Below are positions 18,366 through 27,565 of a stretch of DNA of 64,000 nucleotides, in pieces. Location: positions 1,302,001 through 1,366,000 of the forward strand of contig CBDETA010000004.1 in assembly GCA_965242785.1 (NCBI GenBank). Direction: 5' to 3'. The notes beneath the pieces are model-generated. The model was given only the letters and a program-made list of their open reading frames with translations. It was not told the origin of the DNA and searched no databases. The stretch is from Maricaulis sp965242785. Lineage in GTDB: Bacteria > Pseudomonadota > Alphaproteobacteria > Caulobacterales > Maricaulaceae. Position numbers and translations under genes: made by a program. Position 1 is the first letter of the stretch. Each line of letters begins with the position of its first letter.

Positions 18366-20657
18366 ATGGACGACGCGAAGACACCCCCGATGCGTGACCC
18401 CCGCCGCCTGCTCAAGCGCATGCGCGAGCTCATGGCGGTGCAGGAGAACGCCCAGGCGCGGCTGGACCACCTGACAGCGATGATCGCCCAGGAAGCCGGC
18501 TGGGATGTCTGCTCGATCTATCTGGCCCGCCAGTCCAACGCGTTGGAACTTTGCGCCACCTTCGGCCTCAAGCGCGAGGCCGTGCACCGGGTGCGGCTGC
18601 AGCCGGGCGAGGGCCTGGTGGGCCTGGTCGCGCGCCGCGCGCGGCCGATGACCACCTCCAATGCCAAGGCGCATCCGGCCTTCTCCTACAAGCCGGAAAC
18701 CGGCGAGGAGCCTTTCAACACCTTTGTCGGGGTGCCCATCCTGCGCGGTGGCCGCATGGTCGGTGTTCTGACGGCGCAGACCGCGCAGGAACGCCAGGTC
18801 GCCGGCGACGAGGTGGAGACGCTGCAGACCGTCGCCATGGTCCTGGCCGAGATCGTCGCCTCCGGCGACATTGTCGATGCCGAGGAAATGGCCGGCCTGG
18901 ACGTGCGTCAGTCGCGCCCGGAACGCTTCCAGGGCGGGGCCTATTCCGGCGGCGTGGTGCAGGGCGTGGCGGTGCTGTTCGAGCCGCACGTTGAATCGAC
19001 CCGGCTGATCGCCGACGACCCGGCCAGCGAGGAAGCGCGCCTGGACACCGCCATCGGTGCCCTGCGCGCCTCGATCGACGACATGCTGGACAGTGGCCGG
19101 ATTCCCTTCGGCGGGCCGACCCGGGATGTGTTGCAGGCCTATCGCATGTTTGCCCACGACCGCGGCTGGCTGGAGCGGCTGCGCGAGGCCGTGCGCCGCG
19201 GCCTGACGGCCGAGGCTGCCGTGGAGCGGGTGCGGAACGAGAACCGGGCCCGTCTGATGAAGGCGGCGGACCACATGTTCCGCGAGCGCCTGCACGATCT
19301 GGAAGATCTGGCCAATCGCCTGCTGCGCCATCTCGATCAGGGTGGAACGGCGGCGGACCTGCCGGACAATGCGATCATCATCGCGCGCAATATCGGTCCG
19401 GCCGAACTGCTGGATTTTGATCGCGAGAAGCTCAAGGGCATCGCTCTGGAGGAAGGCTCGGCCTCCTCCCACGCCGCCATCGTCGCCAAGGCGCTGGGGA
19501 TCCCGCTGGTGGGTCGTCTCGAGGGCGCGCTGGACCGGGCGGAAAACGGCGACCCGGTGATCCTGGACGGTGAGTTCGGCATCCTGCACATCCGGCCGCA
19601 GCCGGATGTGGTGGAAACCTACCAGGCCCGCATGCAGCTGCTGTCCGAACGCCGGCTGGCCTATGCCGAGATGCGCGGTCCTGCGGTCAGTGCCGACGGC
19701 CAGCGCATCGGCCTGCACATGAATGCTGGCCTCCTGATCGAGTTGATGGCGCTGGACGAGGTCGGGGCCGACGGCGTGGGCCTGTTCCGCACCGAATTCC
19801 AGTTCATGGTGGCCGAAACCCTGCCGCGCCTGTCGGCGCAGGCGGCGGTCTACAAGTCCGTGCTCGATGCTGCCGGCGACAAGCCGGTGGTGTTCCGCAC
19901 GCTGGATCTGGGCGGGGACAAGGTGGCGCCGTTCGCCCCGTCCACGGTCGAGCCCAATCCGGCCCTGGGCTGGCGTGCCATCCGCATGGGCCTCGATCGT
20001 CCCGGCCTGCTGCGCTACCAGATGCGCGCCTTGATCTCGGCCGCGGCCGGACGCTCGCTGCAGCTGATGTTCCCGATGATCGCCGCGCCGTGGGAGATGC
20101 GCGCCGCGCGCGAGATGCTGGATCGCGAACTGCGCCACGCCAAGCGCACCGGCCAGACTCTGCCCGAGACGGTCAAGGTCGGCATGATGCTGGAGACGCC
20201 GGGCATGGCCTGGGCGCTGGAACATGTCATCGATACGGTCGACTTCGTCTCGGTCGGTGCCAACGACCTGATGCAGTATTTCTACGCCGCCGACCGGCAA
20301 AACACGCGTGTCTCGGATCGGTACGATGTTCTGGCGCCCTCGGCGCTCGACCTGCTGAAACGGATCAATGATGTGTGCGTCCAGCACGACACGCCGGTCT
20401 CCGTGTGCGGCGAGATTGCATCCAAGCCGCTGGAGGCTGCGGTCCTGCTGGGATTGGGTTACCAAAGTCTTTCCATGTCGGCCGGTAATATCGGTCCGAT
20501 CAAGAAACTCGTCTCCGGACTGGACGTCGGCAAACTTGGCACCTGGCTTGCGAGCCATCTCGACAGCCCCGCGGACAGTTTGCGCTCCCTGCTGGTGGAA
20601 GCCGGTGAAAGCGCGGGTCTGCCTCGCGAGGCGGTTGAAAACGCCGGTGGGATTTGA
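18366..20657 (+). CDS. ptsP: PEP-protein phosphotransferase of the nitrogen PTS (EI-Ntr)
   Basis: 763 residues. N-terminal GAF domain (about 15-160, LMAVQENAQARLDHLTAMI) followed by the enzyme I core. The phosphorylated histidine is in GSASSHAAIVAKALGIP (about residue 372), and the PEP-binding barrel has GLFRTEFQFM and the catalytic Cys in SVCGEIASKP. EI-Ntr moves phosphate from PEP to NPr and then EIIA-Ntr, a regulatory chain for nitrogen/potassium and stringent response. GAF sensing of glutamine is known in related proteins. It begins two bases after lysC and may be coupled to it. Confidence 0.97.
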   Translation: MDDAKTPPMRDPRRLLKRMRELMAVQENAQARLDHLTAMIAQEAGWDVCSIYLARQSNALELCATFGLKREAVHRVRLQPGEGLVGLVARRARPMTTSNAKAHPAFSYKPETGEEPFNTFVGVPILRGGRMVGVLTAQTAQERQVAGDEVETLQTVAMVLAEIVASGDIVDAEEMAGLDVRQSRPERFQGGAYSGGVVQGVAVLFEPHVESTRLIADDPASEEARLDTAIGALRASIDDMLDSGRIPFGGPTRDVLQAYRMFAHDRGWLERLREAVRRGLTAEAAVERVRNENRARLMKAADHMFRERLHDLEDLANRLLRHLDQGGTAADLPDNAIIIARNIGPAELLDFDREKLKGIALEEGSASSHAAIVAKALGIPLVGRLEGALDRAENGDPVILDGEFGILHIRPQPDVVETYQARMQLLSERRLAYAEMRGPAVSADGQRIGLHMNAGLLIELMALDEVGADGVGLFRTEFQFMVAETLPRLSAQAAVYKSVLDAAGDKPVVFRTLDLGGDKVAPFAPSTVEPNPALGWRAIRMGLDRPGLLRYQMRALISAAAGRSLQLMFPMIAAPWEMRAAREMLDRELRHAKRTGQTLPETVKVGMMLETPGMAWALEHVIDTVDFVSVGANDLMQYFYAADRQNTRVSDRYDVLAPSALDLLKRINDVCVQHDTPVSVCGEIASKPLEAAVLLGLGYQSLSMSAGNIGPIKKLVSGLDVGKLGTWLASHLDSPADSLRSLLVEAGESAGLPREAVENAGGI

Positions 20658-20740
20658 TCTTATAGCGGCGCGTTGGGTCCTTACCCCCATGCGCGTACTT
20701 GGGTGATAATCGCTCTGGGGTGAGAGAGCGGTGGAAGATT

Positions 20741-21598
20741 ATGTCGGTACAAGCGTCAGGCGCGGATTTCGTGCCCGTTGACGCCGTCTATGCCGATGAC
20801 GGCGTCGGTTATGTGAACATGACGGCCGGTGAGCGCCTGCAAGAGGCGCGCGCCCGGATGCATTTGTCTTTGCGTCAGGCCGCTGAAGCGACCCGGATCC
20901 GGGCGGATTATCTGGAAGCGCTGGAGTCGATGGACTCGCGCGGCCTTCCGGCCCGGGCCTATGCCATCGGCTATCTGCGAACCTATGCCAACTTCCTGTC
21001 GATCGAGCCCACCGGGCTGGTCGAACAGTTCAAGCGTGAGGTCGATACCGAGACCGGTCGGGCACAACCCACTGCGGCCGCCAAGACCCGCGACCCGATC
21101 AAGCTGCCGCGCGGCGTGTTCGGTGCCCTGGTGATCCTGGCCACCGTGGCCGGTGTGGCCTGGTGGTATGCCGAGCAGAGTGGTGCCGGTGGCATGCTGT
21201 CCAATCCGCCTTCGCCGCCGGATGCCGCCCCGGAATGGGCGCGCGCCGATTTCGACGTGGCTGCCGCTTCCAGCGTCGACCAGATCTGGACCGGCCTGCC
21301 GCTGGGCGAAAGTGCCACGCTGTCGAGCAGTGTCGTCATGCGGGCCCTGATCCCGACCTTCCTGGAAGTGCGCGACGCGTCCGGCCGCATCCTGTTCTCT
21401 CGCGAACTGGGTATCGGCGAGACCTTCCATGCGCTGGAGCCGGGCCTGACCGTGTCGACGGCCAATGCCGGTGCGATCCAGTTGGAGCGCAATGGCGAGA
21501 CGCTGGGCCTGCTCGGTGTCGATGGCGCGCCGGTCGAGAACCTGCCGTTGCTCGCCCAGGCCGAACTGGCCCCGGCTGCGGCAGCCGAGCCGCAGTAA
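20741..21598 (+). CDS. RodZ-like protein (cytoplasmic HTH, one membrane helix, DUF4115)
   Basis: About 285 residues from the ATG at 20741 (MSVQASGADF). An N-terminal Xre-type helix-turn-helix (ERLQEARARMHLSLRQAAEATRIRADYLEALE, about 30-65) is followed by YLRTYANFL. A single transmembrane helix (GVFGALVILATVAGVAWWYA, about 128-148) leads to a periplasmic domain with LEVRDASGRILFSRELGIGE typical of DUF4115. Such proteins link MreB to the cell-wall machinery in rods. It lies 83 bp after ptsP and 80 bp before ispG, which is its common neighbour. Confidence 0.87.
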   Translation: MSVQASGADFVPVDAVYADDGVGYVNMTAGERLQEARARMHLSLRQAAEATRIRADYLEALESMDSRGLPARAYAIGYLRTYANFLSIEPTGLVEQFKREVDTETGRAQPTAAAKTRDPIKLPRGVFGALVILATVAGVAWWYAEQSGAGGMLSNPPSPPDAAPEWARADFDVAAASSVDQIWTGLPLGESATLSSSVVMRALIPTFLEVRDASGRILFSRELGIGETFHALEPGLTVSTANAGAIQLERNGETLGLLGVDGAPVENLPLLAQAELAPAAAAEPQ

Positions 21599-21679
21599 AC
21601 TGTCGCACCCCGGTCGCATGATGGCCGCATAGACGCTATATCCGGGCCAGACGGCCATGATGGCTGACGGAGTGTGCGC

Positions 21680-22825
21680 ATGTCTCATACAGACAAGGAT
21701 CCCCGCAGCGTCCGCCCCTGGCGGATGATCGAGCGCCGCAAGAGCCGCAAGATCCGCGTCGGCGATATCGAGGTGGGCGGCGATGCGCCGATCTCGGTGC
21801 AGACCATGACCAACACCCCCACCGCCGATGTCGGGGCGACGATCGACCAGATCCGTCGCTGCGAGGATGCCGGGGCCGACCTGGTTCGCGTCTCCTGTCC
21901 CGACGAGGATTCCACGGCGGCTTTCAAGCAGATTGCGAAAGCGGCCCGGGTGCCGCTGATCGCCGACATCCATTTCCACTACAAGCGCGGCATCGAGGCG
22001 GCCGAGGCTGGCGCCGCCTGCCTGCGCATCAATCCGGGCAATATCGGCTCGATGGACCGGGTGCGCGATGTGGTCCAGGCAGCCCGGGACCATGGCTGCG
22101 CGATCCGCATCGGTGTCAATGCCGGCTCGCTGGAGCGCCACCTCCTGGAAAAATACGGCGAGCCCTGTCCCGAAGCGATGGTGGAAAGCGCGCTGGACCA
22201 TGCGCGCATCCTCGAGGACCTCGACTTCCGGGACTACAAGATTTCGGTGAAGGCCTCCGACGCCTTCCTGACAGTCGCCGCCTATCAGGCGCTGTCAGAA
22301 GCCACCGATGCGCCGCTGCACCTTGGGGTGACCGAGGCCGGCGGCCTGCGCACCGGCACGGTGAAGTCTTCGATCGGCATCGGCTCGCTGCTGTGGGCCG
22401 GGATCGGCGACACCATCCGGGTGTCGCTCTCGGCCGAGCCGGAGGAAGAGGTGAAGGTCGGTTTCGACATCCTCAAATCGCTGGGCCTGCGCACCCGGGG
22501 CGTCAATATCATCGCCTGCCCGTCCTGCGCCCGGCAGGGCTTTGACGTGATCCGCACCGTGGAGACGCTGGAACAGCGCCTGGCGCACATTTCCGAGCCG
22601 ATTTCGCTGTCCATCATCGGTTGTGTGGTCAACGGGCCGGGCGAGGCGCTGATGACTGATCTGGGCTTCACCGGCGGCGGCGCCGGTCGCGGCAAGATGT
22701 ATGTATCCGGCCGGCCGGACCACAATGTCTCCAACGCAGAAATGGTCGATCATATCGTGGAGATGGTGGAAGCCCGCGCCGCAGAGATGGCTGCCGATCG
22801 TGAAAAGGCCACCGCTGCTGAATAG
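21680..22825 (+). CDS. ispG: (E)-4-hydroxy-3-methylbut-2-enyl-diphosphate synthase (flavodoxin-type)
   Basis: About 381 residues. I chose the ATG at 21680 with GACGGAG upstream; a GTG six bases earlier is an alternative. The [4Fe-4S] cysteines are seen in IIACPSCARQG and SIIGCVVNGPGEA. The TIM-barrel start QTMTNTPTADV and the LRINPGNIG motif are intact. It converts methylerythritol cyclodiphosphate to HMBPP in the MEP isoprenoid pathway. Confidence 0.98.
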   Translation: MSHTDKDPRSVRPWRMIERRKSRKIRVGDIEVGGDAPISVQTMTNTPTADVGATIDQIRRCEDAGADLVRVSCPDEDSTAAFKQIAKAARVPLIADIHFHYKRGIEAAEAGAACLRINPGNIGSMDRVRDVVQAARDHGCAIRIGVNAGSLERHLLEKYGEPCPEAMVESALDHARILEDLDFRDYKISVKASDAFLTVAAYQALSEATDAPLHLGVTEAGGLRTGTVKSSIGIGSLLWAGIGDTIRVSLSAEPEEEVKVGFDILKSLGLRTRGVNIIACPSCARQGFDVIRTVETLEQRLAHISEPISLSIIGCVVNGPGEALMTDLGFTGGGAGRGKMYVSGRPDHNVSNAEMVDHIVEMVEARAAEMAADREKATAAE

Positions 22826-22848
22826 TCTGATGCTTGCAATTGATGTCG

Positions 22849-22863
22849 GATTGCTTTGCAATC
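22849..22863. repeat. Small hairpin between ispG and the ArsC/Spx-like gene
   Basis: GATTGC (22849-22854), TTT, GCAATC (22858-22863). It lies in the 72-bp gap, 35 bp before the next start codon. Too short for a terminator; it may only affect mRNA stability. Confidence 0.3.
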
Positions 22864-22897
22864 GCAATATGATGTCCACACGCAAACGGTGCATGCG

Positions 22898-23251
22898 ATG
22901 AAACTGACCGTCTATGGCCTGAAAAACTGTGACACATGCCGCAAGACGGTGAAGGAGCTGGAAGCTGCCGGTATCGAGCATGCCTTTCTAGATATCCGCG
23001 AGGATGTCGACCGGGTGAAGAAGGTGCCGGACTGGCTGGACGCGGTGGGCGCCAAAGCGCTGATCAATACGCGCTCGACGACCTGGCGGAACCTGTCCGA
23101 GGAAGATCGCAAGATCGCCGAAGTGGACCCGGCCGGCCTCCTGATTTCCCATCCCACGCTGATCAAGCGGCCCGTCGTGGAAAGCCCGGACCGGGTCGAG
23201 ATCGGTTGGACCGATGCGGCACGTCAGGTCGCGCTGGACCCGGCGGGCTAG
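22898..23251 (+). CDS. ArsC/Spx-family thioredoxin-fold protein (YffB-like)
   Basis: 117 residues from the ATG at 22898 (MKLTVYGLKNCDTCRKTVKEL). The CDTC pair near residues 11-14 fits the Spx/ArsC-like thioredoxin fold, and the C-terminal PTLIKRPVVE motif is typical of YffB/ArsC. True glutaredoxin-coupled arsenate reductases have CxxS(x) loops and further arginines. This one is closer to YffB, whose substrate is unknown. It converges with the following protease-like gene. Confidence 0.82.
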   Translation: MKLTVYGLKNCDTCRKTVKELEAAGIEHAFLDIREDVDRVKKVPDWLDAVGAKALINTRSTTWRNLSEEDRKIAEVDPAGLLISHPTLIKRPVVESPDRVEIGWTDAARQVALDPAG

Positions 23252-23260
23252 ACATTCGGC

Positions 23261-24355
23261 CTAGTCCACCAGCGGGATCACATCCAGATCGAGATCCAGC
23301 ACCACACCGTCGCGTTCGACGGTGACGATCAGCTGTCCCATGGGCGAAGTGTCGCAATTGCGGTCGATCAGCGGTTGGCCATTGAAATGCGTCACCACAT
23401 CGCCGCGCTGCACGCCACCGCGCTCGGCCGGCGAATCGCTGAGAACGGCCCCGACCTGAAGTCCGCGCGCATGCGGCTCCAGCACCATGCCGTGCCCATA
23501 GGTGGGGCCGAAGCGGATCGGCCCGTCCGCGTCATTGCGCACGATGCGGACGCGGTCAGTGACGGGATCGAAGGTCCAGGTGAAATGGCGCATCACTTGG
23601 CCGCCGATCAGCTCGGTCCCTGGCGTGGACTGCAGCGTCGGAGCCTCCAGCCGGTGCGGGCCGAAGGCCGCCACCCCGTCCAGCCGCGCGCCATCGCGCG
23701 CTTCCACCCGGTTCAGGCGCAGCGATGCCCCCACGGGCGTCGGCGGCAGCTGTGTGGGATAGCGATGCAGATCGTTGACCGCCAATACCAGCAGGCCGGC
23801 GCCACTGTCGATGAGCATGCGGCGCGAGCGGTCGGGAAAATTCAGCCGCAGCCAAGGCCGGCGGTCCGGTCCGTCCGCATCGAAGATGGTCTCCCCGTCC
23901 GGCCGCGGCAGCGTGCCCTCGGACAGGCGGATCTGACCCGTCACATAGTCCAGCGTCACCAGGCGGCGGCCAAAGGCCTCATAGCCCAGAATGCCGTCGA
24001 TCTGGCGGCCCAGCCCGTAGGAGAGATGGTCCAGCTCGCGCAGCCGGGCGGGCAGGGCGTTGTAGGTAACAGGCCCGGCGGTGGCGTTCGTGATGCGCAC
24101 GCCCCGGCCAGCTTCCAGGCGGCGTCCGGAGACACGCTCGACACTGTCCGGATCGACGATCGTGCGCGCAGCGCCGGTATCATAAATGAACCAGAGCGGC
24201 TCGGAGTCCGGCCCGCCGCTGGAGGAATGCAGGGTGATGGGCACGAAGAAAAAGCCGCGGCACATCTGTGTGGGCACCACGATATCGTCCGCCTGCGCGT
24301 GAAGCGGGATATTGCCGCTCAGCCAGGCGGTGACTATGACCAAAAACCAGCGCAT
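23261..24355 (-). CDS. Exported retropepsin-like aspartyl protease with C-terminal PDZ domain
   Basis: 364 residues from 24355. The signal sequence (MRWFLVIVTAWLSGNIPLHA) directs export. Two aspartyl-protease triplets are visible: YDTGAARTIVD near residue 65 and IDSGAGLLVLA near residue 185, as in a two-lobe pepsin/retropepsin arrangement. A PDZ domain at the C-terminus is marked by the loop GAVLSDSPAERGGVQRGDVVTHFNG (about 300-335). I predict a periplasmic peptidase; substrate unknown. It is divergent from the LOG gene with 53 bp between starts. Confidence 0.82.
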   Translation of the reverse strand: MRWFLVIVTAWLSGNIPLHAQADDIVVPTQMCRGFFFVPITLHSSSGGPDSEPLWFIYDTGAARTIVDPDSVERVSGRRLEAGRGVRITNATAGPVTYNALPARLRELDHLSYGLGRQIDGILGYEAFGRRLVTLDYVTGQIRLSEGTLPRPDGETIFDADGPDRRPWLRLNFPDRSRRMLIDSGAGLLVLAVNDLHRYPTQLPPTPVGASLRLNRVEARDGARLDGVAAFGPHRLEAPTLQSTPGTELIGGQVMRHFTWTFDPVTDRVRIVRNDADGPIRFGPTYGHGMVLEPHARGLQVGAVLSDSPAERGGVQRGDVVTHFNGQPLIDRNCDTSPMGQLIVTVERDGVVLDLDLDVIPLVD

Positions 24356-24408
24356 GTGCCGCGTATCCCCCACCGGATGCGTGTTCGAACTCACCGGAAA
24401 GGTTGACG

Positions 24409-24990
24409 ATGAAATCCGTCTGTGTCTATTGCGGCTCAAATTCCGGCGCCGATCCGGCCTTCGTCGCAGCGGCGCGCCAGGCCGGCCAGGTCATCGCCGG
24501 ACGCGGCCTGACCCTGGTCTATGGCGGCGGTCAGGTCGGGCTGATGGGCGAGATCGCTGATGCGGCCCTGGCCGCCGGTGGTCGGGTGGAGGGCGTGATC
24601 CCCGAATTCCTGGCCCTCAAGGAGATCGCCCACATGGAGCTCTCCGCCCTGCATGTCGTCAAATCCATGCACGCCCGCAAGGCCAAGATGGTTCGCCTCG
24701 CCCAGGCCTTCATCGCCCTGCCCGGCGGTATCGGCACGATGGAAGAAATGTTCGAGATCTGGACCTGGGCCCAGCTCGGCCAGCACCGCCATCCCGTCGG
24801 CCTCTTGAACGTCAACGGCTATTACGACGACCTCGTCGCCTTCCTCGACAAGATGACCAGCCAAGGCTTCCTGGCCCCCAATCACCGCGGTGCCCTGATG
24901 GTGTCGGACCGGGTGGAGGACCTGCTGGACCAGTTCGCAGCCTATGAGGCACCGGCGGCAGACGTGCGGATCAAGACGGGGCAGACCTAG
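24409..24990 (+). CDS. LOG-family protein (TIGR00730; cytokinin riboside 5'-monophosphate phosphoribohydrolase-like)
   Basis: 193 residues from the ATG at 24409, after GGAAAGG. The diagnostic motif PGGIGTMEEMFE is at about residue 107, with the upstream YGGGQVGLMG. LOG enzymes cleave nucleoside 5'-monophosphates to free base plus ribose phosphate; bacterial relatives include lysine decarboxylase-misannotated proteins. No cytokinin synthesis is implied here. Confidence 0.93.
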   Translation: MKSVCVYCGSNSGADPAFVAAARQAGQVIAGRGLTLVYGGGQVGLMGEIADAALAAGGRVEGVIPEFLALKEIAHMELSALHVVKSMHARKAKMVRLAQAFIALPGGIGTMEEMFEIWTWAQLGQHRHPVGLLNVNGYYDDLVAFLDKMTSQGFLAPNHRGALMVSDRVEDLLDQFAAYEAPAADVRIKTGQT

Positions 24991-25066
24991 GAGGGCGCGG
25001 CCAAAGGGGACGTGCCGGCTCCTCCATGGCGAAACCTGTCCTCGGGTGGCCTCCGGCTCTATTTCT

Positions 25067-25098
25067 TTCCGCTTCTCCCCCCGTTTGGGAGGCGGAAA
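25067..25098. terminator. Hairpin between convergent LOG and aminotransferase genes
   Basis: TTTCCGC (25067-25073) pairs with GCGGAAA (25092-25098), with a partial inner TCCC/GGGA stem. It could stop transcription from either side, but the T-tract is only three bases. Confidence 0.4.
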
Positions 25099-25115
25099 AG
25101 GGTTGAGCGCGCTGT

Positions 25116-26324
25116 CTAGACGGCCCGGATGGCGGGGCGTCGGGATTTGAGGAAATCGCCGACGCTGCGGGCGGCCTGGCGGATGCGTTGTTCGTTTTCC
25201 ACCAGGGCGAGGCGGACATAGCCTTCGCCGTGTTCACCGAAGCCGATACCGGGGGCGACGGCGACGCCGGCCTCTTTCATCAGCTGGATGGAGAATTCCA
25301 GCGAGCCCATTTCCTCGCATCCGGCCGGCAGCGGTGACCAGGCGAACATGGAGGCTTCCGGTGCCGGGATCTTCCAGCCGGCGCGGCCGAAGCTTTCCAC
25401 CAGCACGTCGCGGCGGTGCTTGTAGATGCGGCGGGTTTCCTCGACGCAGTCCTGCGGCCCGTCCAGCGCGGCGCAGGCCGCGACCTGGACCGGGGTGTAG
25501 GCGCCGTAGTCGAGATAGGATTTCACGCGGGCCAGCGCGCTGACCAGCTTGGGTGATCCGCAGGCGAAGCCGACCCGGAAACCGGCCATGGAATAGGTTT
25601 TGGACATCGAGGTGAACTCGATGGTGCGCTCTTTGGCGCCTTCGACCTGGAGCATGGACGGGGTCGGCGTGTCGCCGAAATAGATTTCCGCATAGGCCAG
25701 GTCGGATAGGATGAAGAGGTCGTGCTCCTGCGCGAAGGCGACGACCTTCCTGTAATAATCGAGGCTCGCGGTCTGGGCCGTCGGATTGGACGGGTAGCAG
25801 ACCACGACGGCGATCGGCTTGGGCACGGTGTGGCGCACCGCGTATTCCAGGCCGCGCAGATACTCTTCCGGCGAGGCGGCGTTGACGTGGCGGATGGTGC
25901 CGCCGGCGATCAGGAAGCCGAAGGTGTGGATGGGATAGGAGGGCGAGGGTGCCAGGACGACATCGCCGGGTGCCGTGATTGCCTGGGCCAGATTGGCAAA
26001 GCCTTCCTTGGAGCCCAGCGTGACAATGACTTCGGAATTGGCGTCAAGTTCGACCCCGAAGCGGCGCTGGTAGTAGCGCGCCTGGGCCTTGCGCAGGCCG
26101 GGAATGCCGCGCGAGGCGGAATAGCCGTTGGTGCGCGGCTTGTCGGTCGTGTCCTTGAGCTTGTCGAGGATGTGCTGGGGTGTCGGCAGGTCCGGATTGC
26201 CCATGCCGAAATCGATGATGTCGGCGCCGTCCGCCCGCAATTGGGCCTTCAGGCGGTTGACTTCTTCGAAAACATAGGGCGGTAGGCGCTTGGTGCGGTG
26301 AAATTCCATCGTTTGATCCGGCAT
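25116..26324 (-). CDS. Class I/II PLP aminotransferase (AlaC/LL-diaminopimelate aminotransferase group)
   Basis: About 402 residues; the start at 26324 has GGGAGG ten bases upstream, so the first codon of the longer reading falls inside that ribosome-binding site. PLP-binding Lys is in TSMSKTYSMAGFRVGFACG (about residue 236), with the conserved Asn in CYPSNPTAQTA and Tyr in SDLAYAEIYFG. N-terminal FGMGNPDLPTP is typical of the AlaC-type group. Likely pyruvate/alanine or related transamination in the cytosol; the exact amino donor is uncertain. Confidence 0.9.
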   Translation of the reverse strand: MPDQTMEFHRTKRLPPYVFEEVNRLKAQLRADGADIIDFGMGNPDLPTPQHILDKLKDTTDKPRTNGYSASRGIPGLRKAQARYYQRRFGVELDANSEVIVTLGSKEGFANLAQAITAPGDVVLAPSPSYPIHTFGFLIAGGTIRHVNAASPEEYLRGLEYAVRHTVPKPIAVVVCYPSNPTAQTASLDYYRKVVAFAQEHDLFILSDLAYAEIYFGDTPTPSMLQVEGAKERTIEFTSMSKTYSMAGFRVGFACGSPKLVSALARVKSYLDYGAYTPVQVAACAALDGPQDCVEETRRIYKHRRDVLVESFGRAGWKIPAPEASMFAWSPLPAGCEEMGSLEFSIQLMKEAGVAVAPGIGFGEHGEGYVRLALVENEQRIRQAARSVGDFLKSRRPAIRAV

Positions 26325-26694
26325 GCTCGAATATCCTCCCAATTAGGCATGGCGCAGCGCCAGCTTCAAGAGGCTAGGGGCAGAGCATGGTGTCATTTCG
26401 GATGCGCGGCGGCGGAAATGGGGCGGGACCGGCTTTGTTACCCTTCCCCTTGATGGGGAAGGTGGATCGCCACGAAGTGGCGAGACGGAAGGGGTGAAAG
26501 CGCCAAGCGCTGCGAATCCCGGTGGAGGCCAGCTTGGAAAAACCTCGCCCCCACCCACTCCACCGCGCATGCGCGCGGTCCCGTTCGTTGCTCATCCTTG
26601 TCCCCCGGACAAGGATGTCTGCTTCGCAGACCGCGCCTCACCCCATCAAGGGCGAGGATAATGAGAGCTTTCAATCAACGCTCTCCACCTACTC
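26325..26694. repeat. Intergenic hairpin mosaic (non-coding)
   Basis: No convincing gene, but several near-perfect hairpins lie in series. These are CCTTCCCC/GGGGAAGG with loop TTGAT (26442-26462), TCGCCAC/GTGGCGA with loop GAA (26467-26483), and an 11-bp CATCCTTGTCC/GGACAAGGATG with loop CCC (26593-26617). A GCGCATGCGC-type palindrome also lies between. The look is that of the short intergenic repeats common in alphaproteobacteria, several joined end to end. Confidence 0.65.
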
Positions 26695-27552
26695 CTAGCG
26701 GAACAGCATGACCGGGATGCGGCAGTTGCGGATCATGCTTGTGGTGGTGCTGCCGATGACGAGGTTGCGGATGCGGGAATGGCCGTAGGCACCCATGACG
26801 AGGAGGGAGATGGCTTCCTGCTCGACATGATCGGTGATGGCCTTGTCCGGATCGCCGGCGTGGATCGCGGTGGTGACGTCATGGCCGGCGGCGCGCAGCT
26901 GGGCGGCGGCGTCTTCTAGGCCGGCCTTGCGGGCGGTGTCCTCGGTGCCGATCGTCAGCAGGTGCAGCGGCAGGCCGGTGAAGAGCTGGCCGGCAGCGAT
27001 ATGGTCGACGGCCTTGCGGGCGCTGGCGCCGCCGTCGAAGGCAATCAGGGCACGTTCGACCGGGTTGAAATGGCGCGAGGCGACCAGGACCGGTTTGTGG
27101 GCGGCGCGGACGATGCGTTCCAGGTTGGAGCCGAGATGGCCCTTGGCAAAGTCGGCGGCCTCGCCGCGCTTGCCGATCAGGATGAGGTCGGCCTCGGCCT
27201 CGACCTGGCCCAGCGCTTCGACGAGATCGCCGTGGCGCAGGCGGGTGGTGATCTCCGCCTTGGCCTTGTCGCCGAGATAGCCGGCGGCGATGTCGAGGAT
27301 GGCGCGGCCGCGTTCCTTGGCGAGCTTGGCGCGTTCGGCGTCGTGGGCGGCGAGCTTGTCCAGGAGGGCGTGCTTGGCCCCCAGGCCGAGCGAGCCGGAG
27401 AGATTGGCCGGGACGCTCTGGGTGTCGCGGCGGCCGAGCACGTGCAGGAGTTCGATACGGGCTTCCAGGCGCGAGGCGACCCAAGCCGCGTGGTCGCAGA
27501 CGCTTTCGCCATAGACCGAACCATCGATGAGAACGATGAGCTTTTTCATCAT
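26695..27552 (-). CDS. Tandem universal stress protein (two UspA domains)
   Basis: 285 residues made of two Usp domains of about 140 each. The first begins KKLIVLIDGSVYGESVCDHA; the second begins ERALIAFDGGASARKAV and ends with the ATP-loop-like GAYGHSRIRNLVIGSTTTSMIRN. The G-2x-G-9x-G(S/T) loop is intact in the second domain; the first has the corresponding GKRGEAADFAKGHLGSNLERI. It acts in the cytoplasm in stress tolerance. The start has AAGGG five bases upstream. It follows a SulP transporter by 13 bases, indicating one operon. Confidence 0.92.
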   Translation of the reverse strand: MMKKLIVLIDGSVYGESVCDHAAWVASRLEARIELLHVLGRRDTQSVPANLSGSLGLGAKHALLDKLAAHDAERAKLAKERGRAILDIAAGYLGDKAKAEITTRLRHGDLVEALGQVEAEADLILIGKRGEAADFAKGHLGSNLERIVRAAHKPVLVASRHFNPVERALIAFDGGASARKAVDHIAAGQLFTGLPLHLLTIGTEDTARKAGLEDAAAQLRAAGHDVTTAIHAGDPDKAITDHVEQEAISLLVMGAYGHSRIRNLVIGSTTTSMIRNCRIPVMLFR

Positions 27553-27565
27553 GCTAACCCTTGTC

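Noticed and set aside
18354..20690. Long open frame antisense to ptsP, plus similar ones opposite the M23 peptidase and the MMPL gene
   Set aside because: All mirror a well-supported gene and show the His/Gln/Asp/Gly-rich composition of antisense frames in GC-rich DNA.
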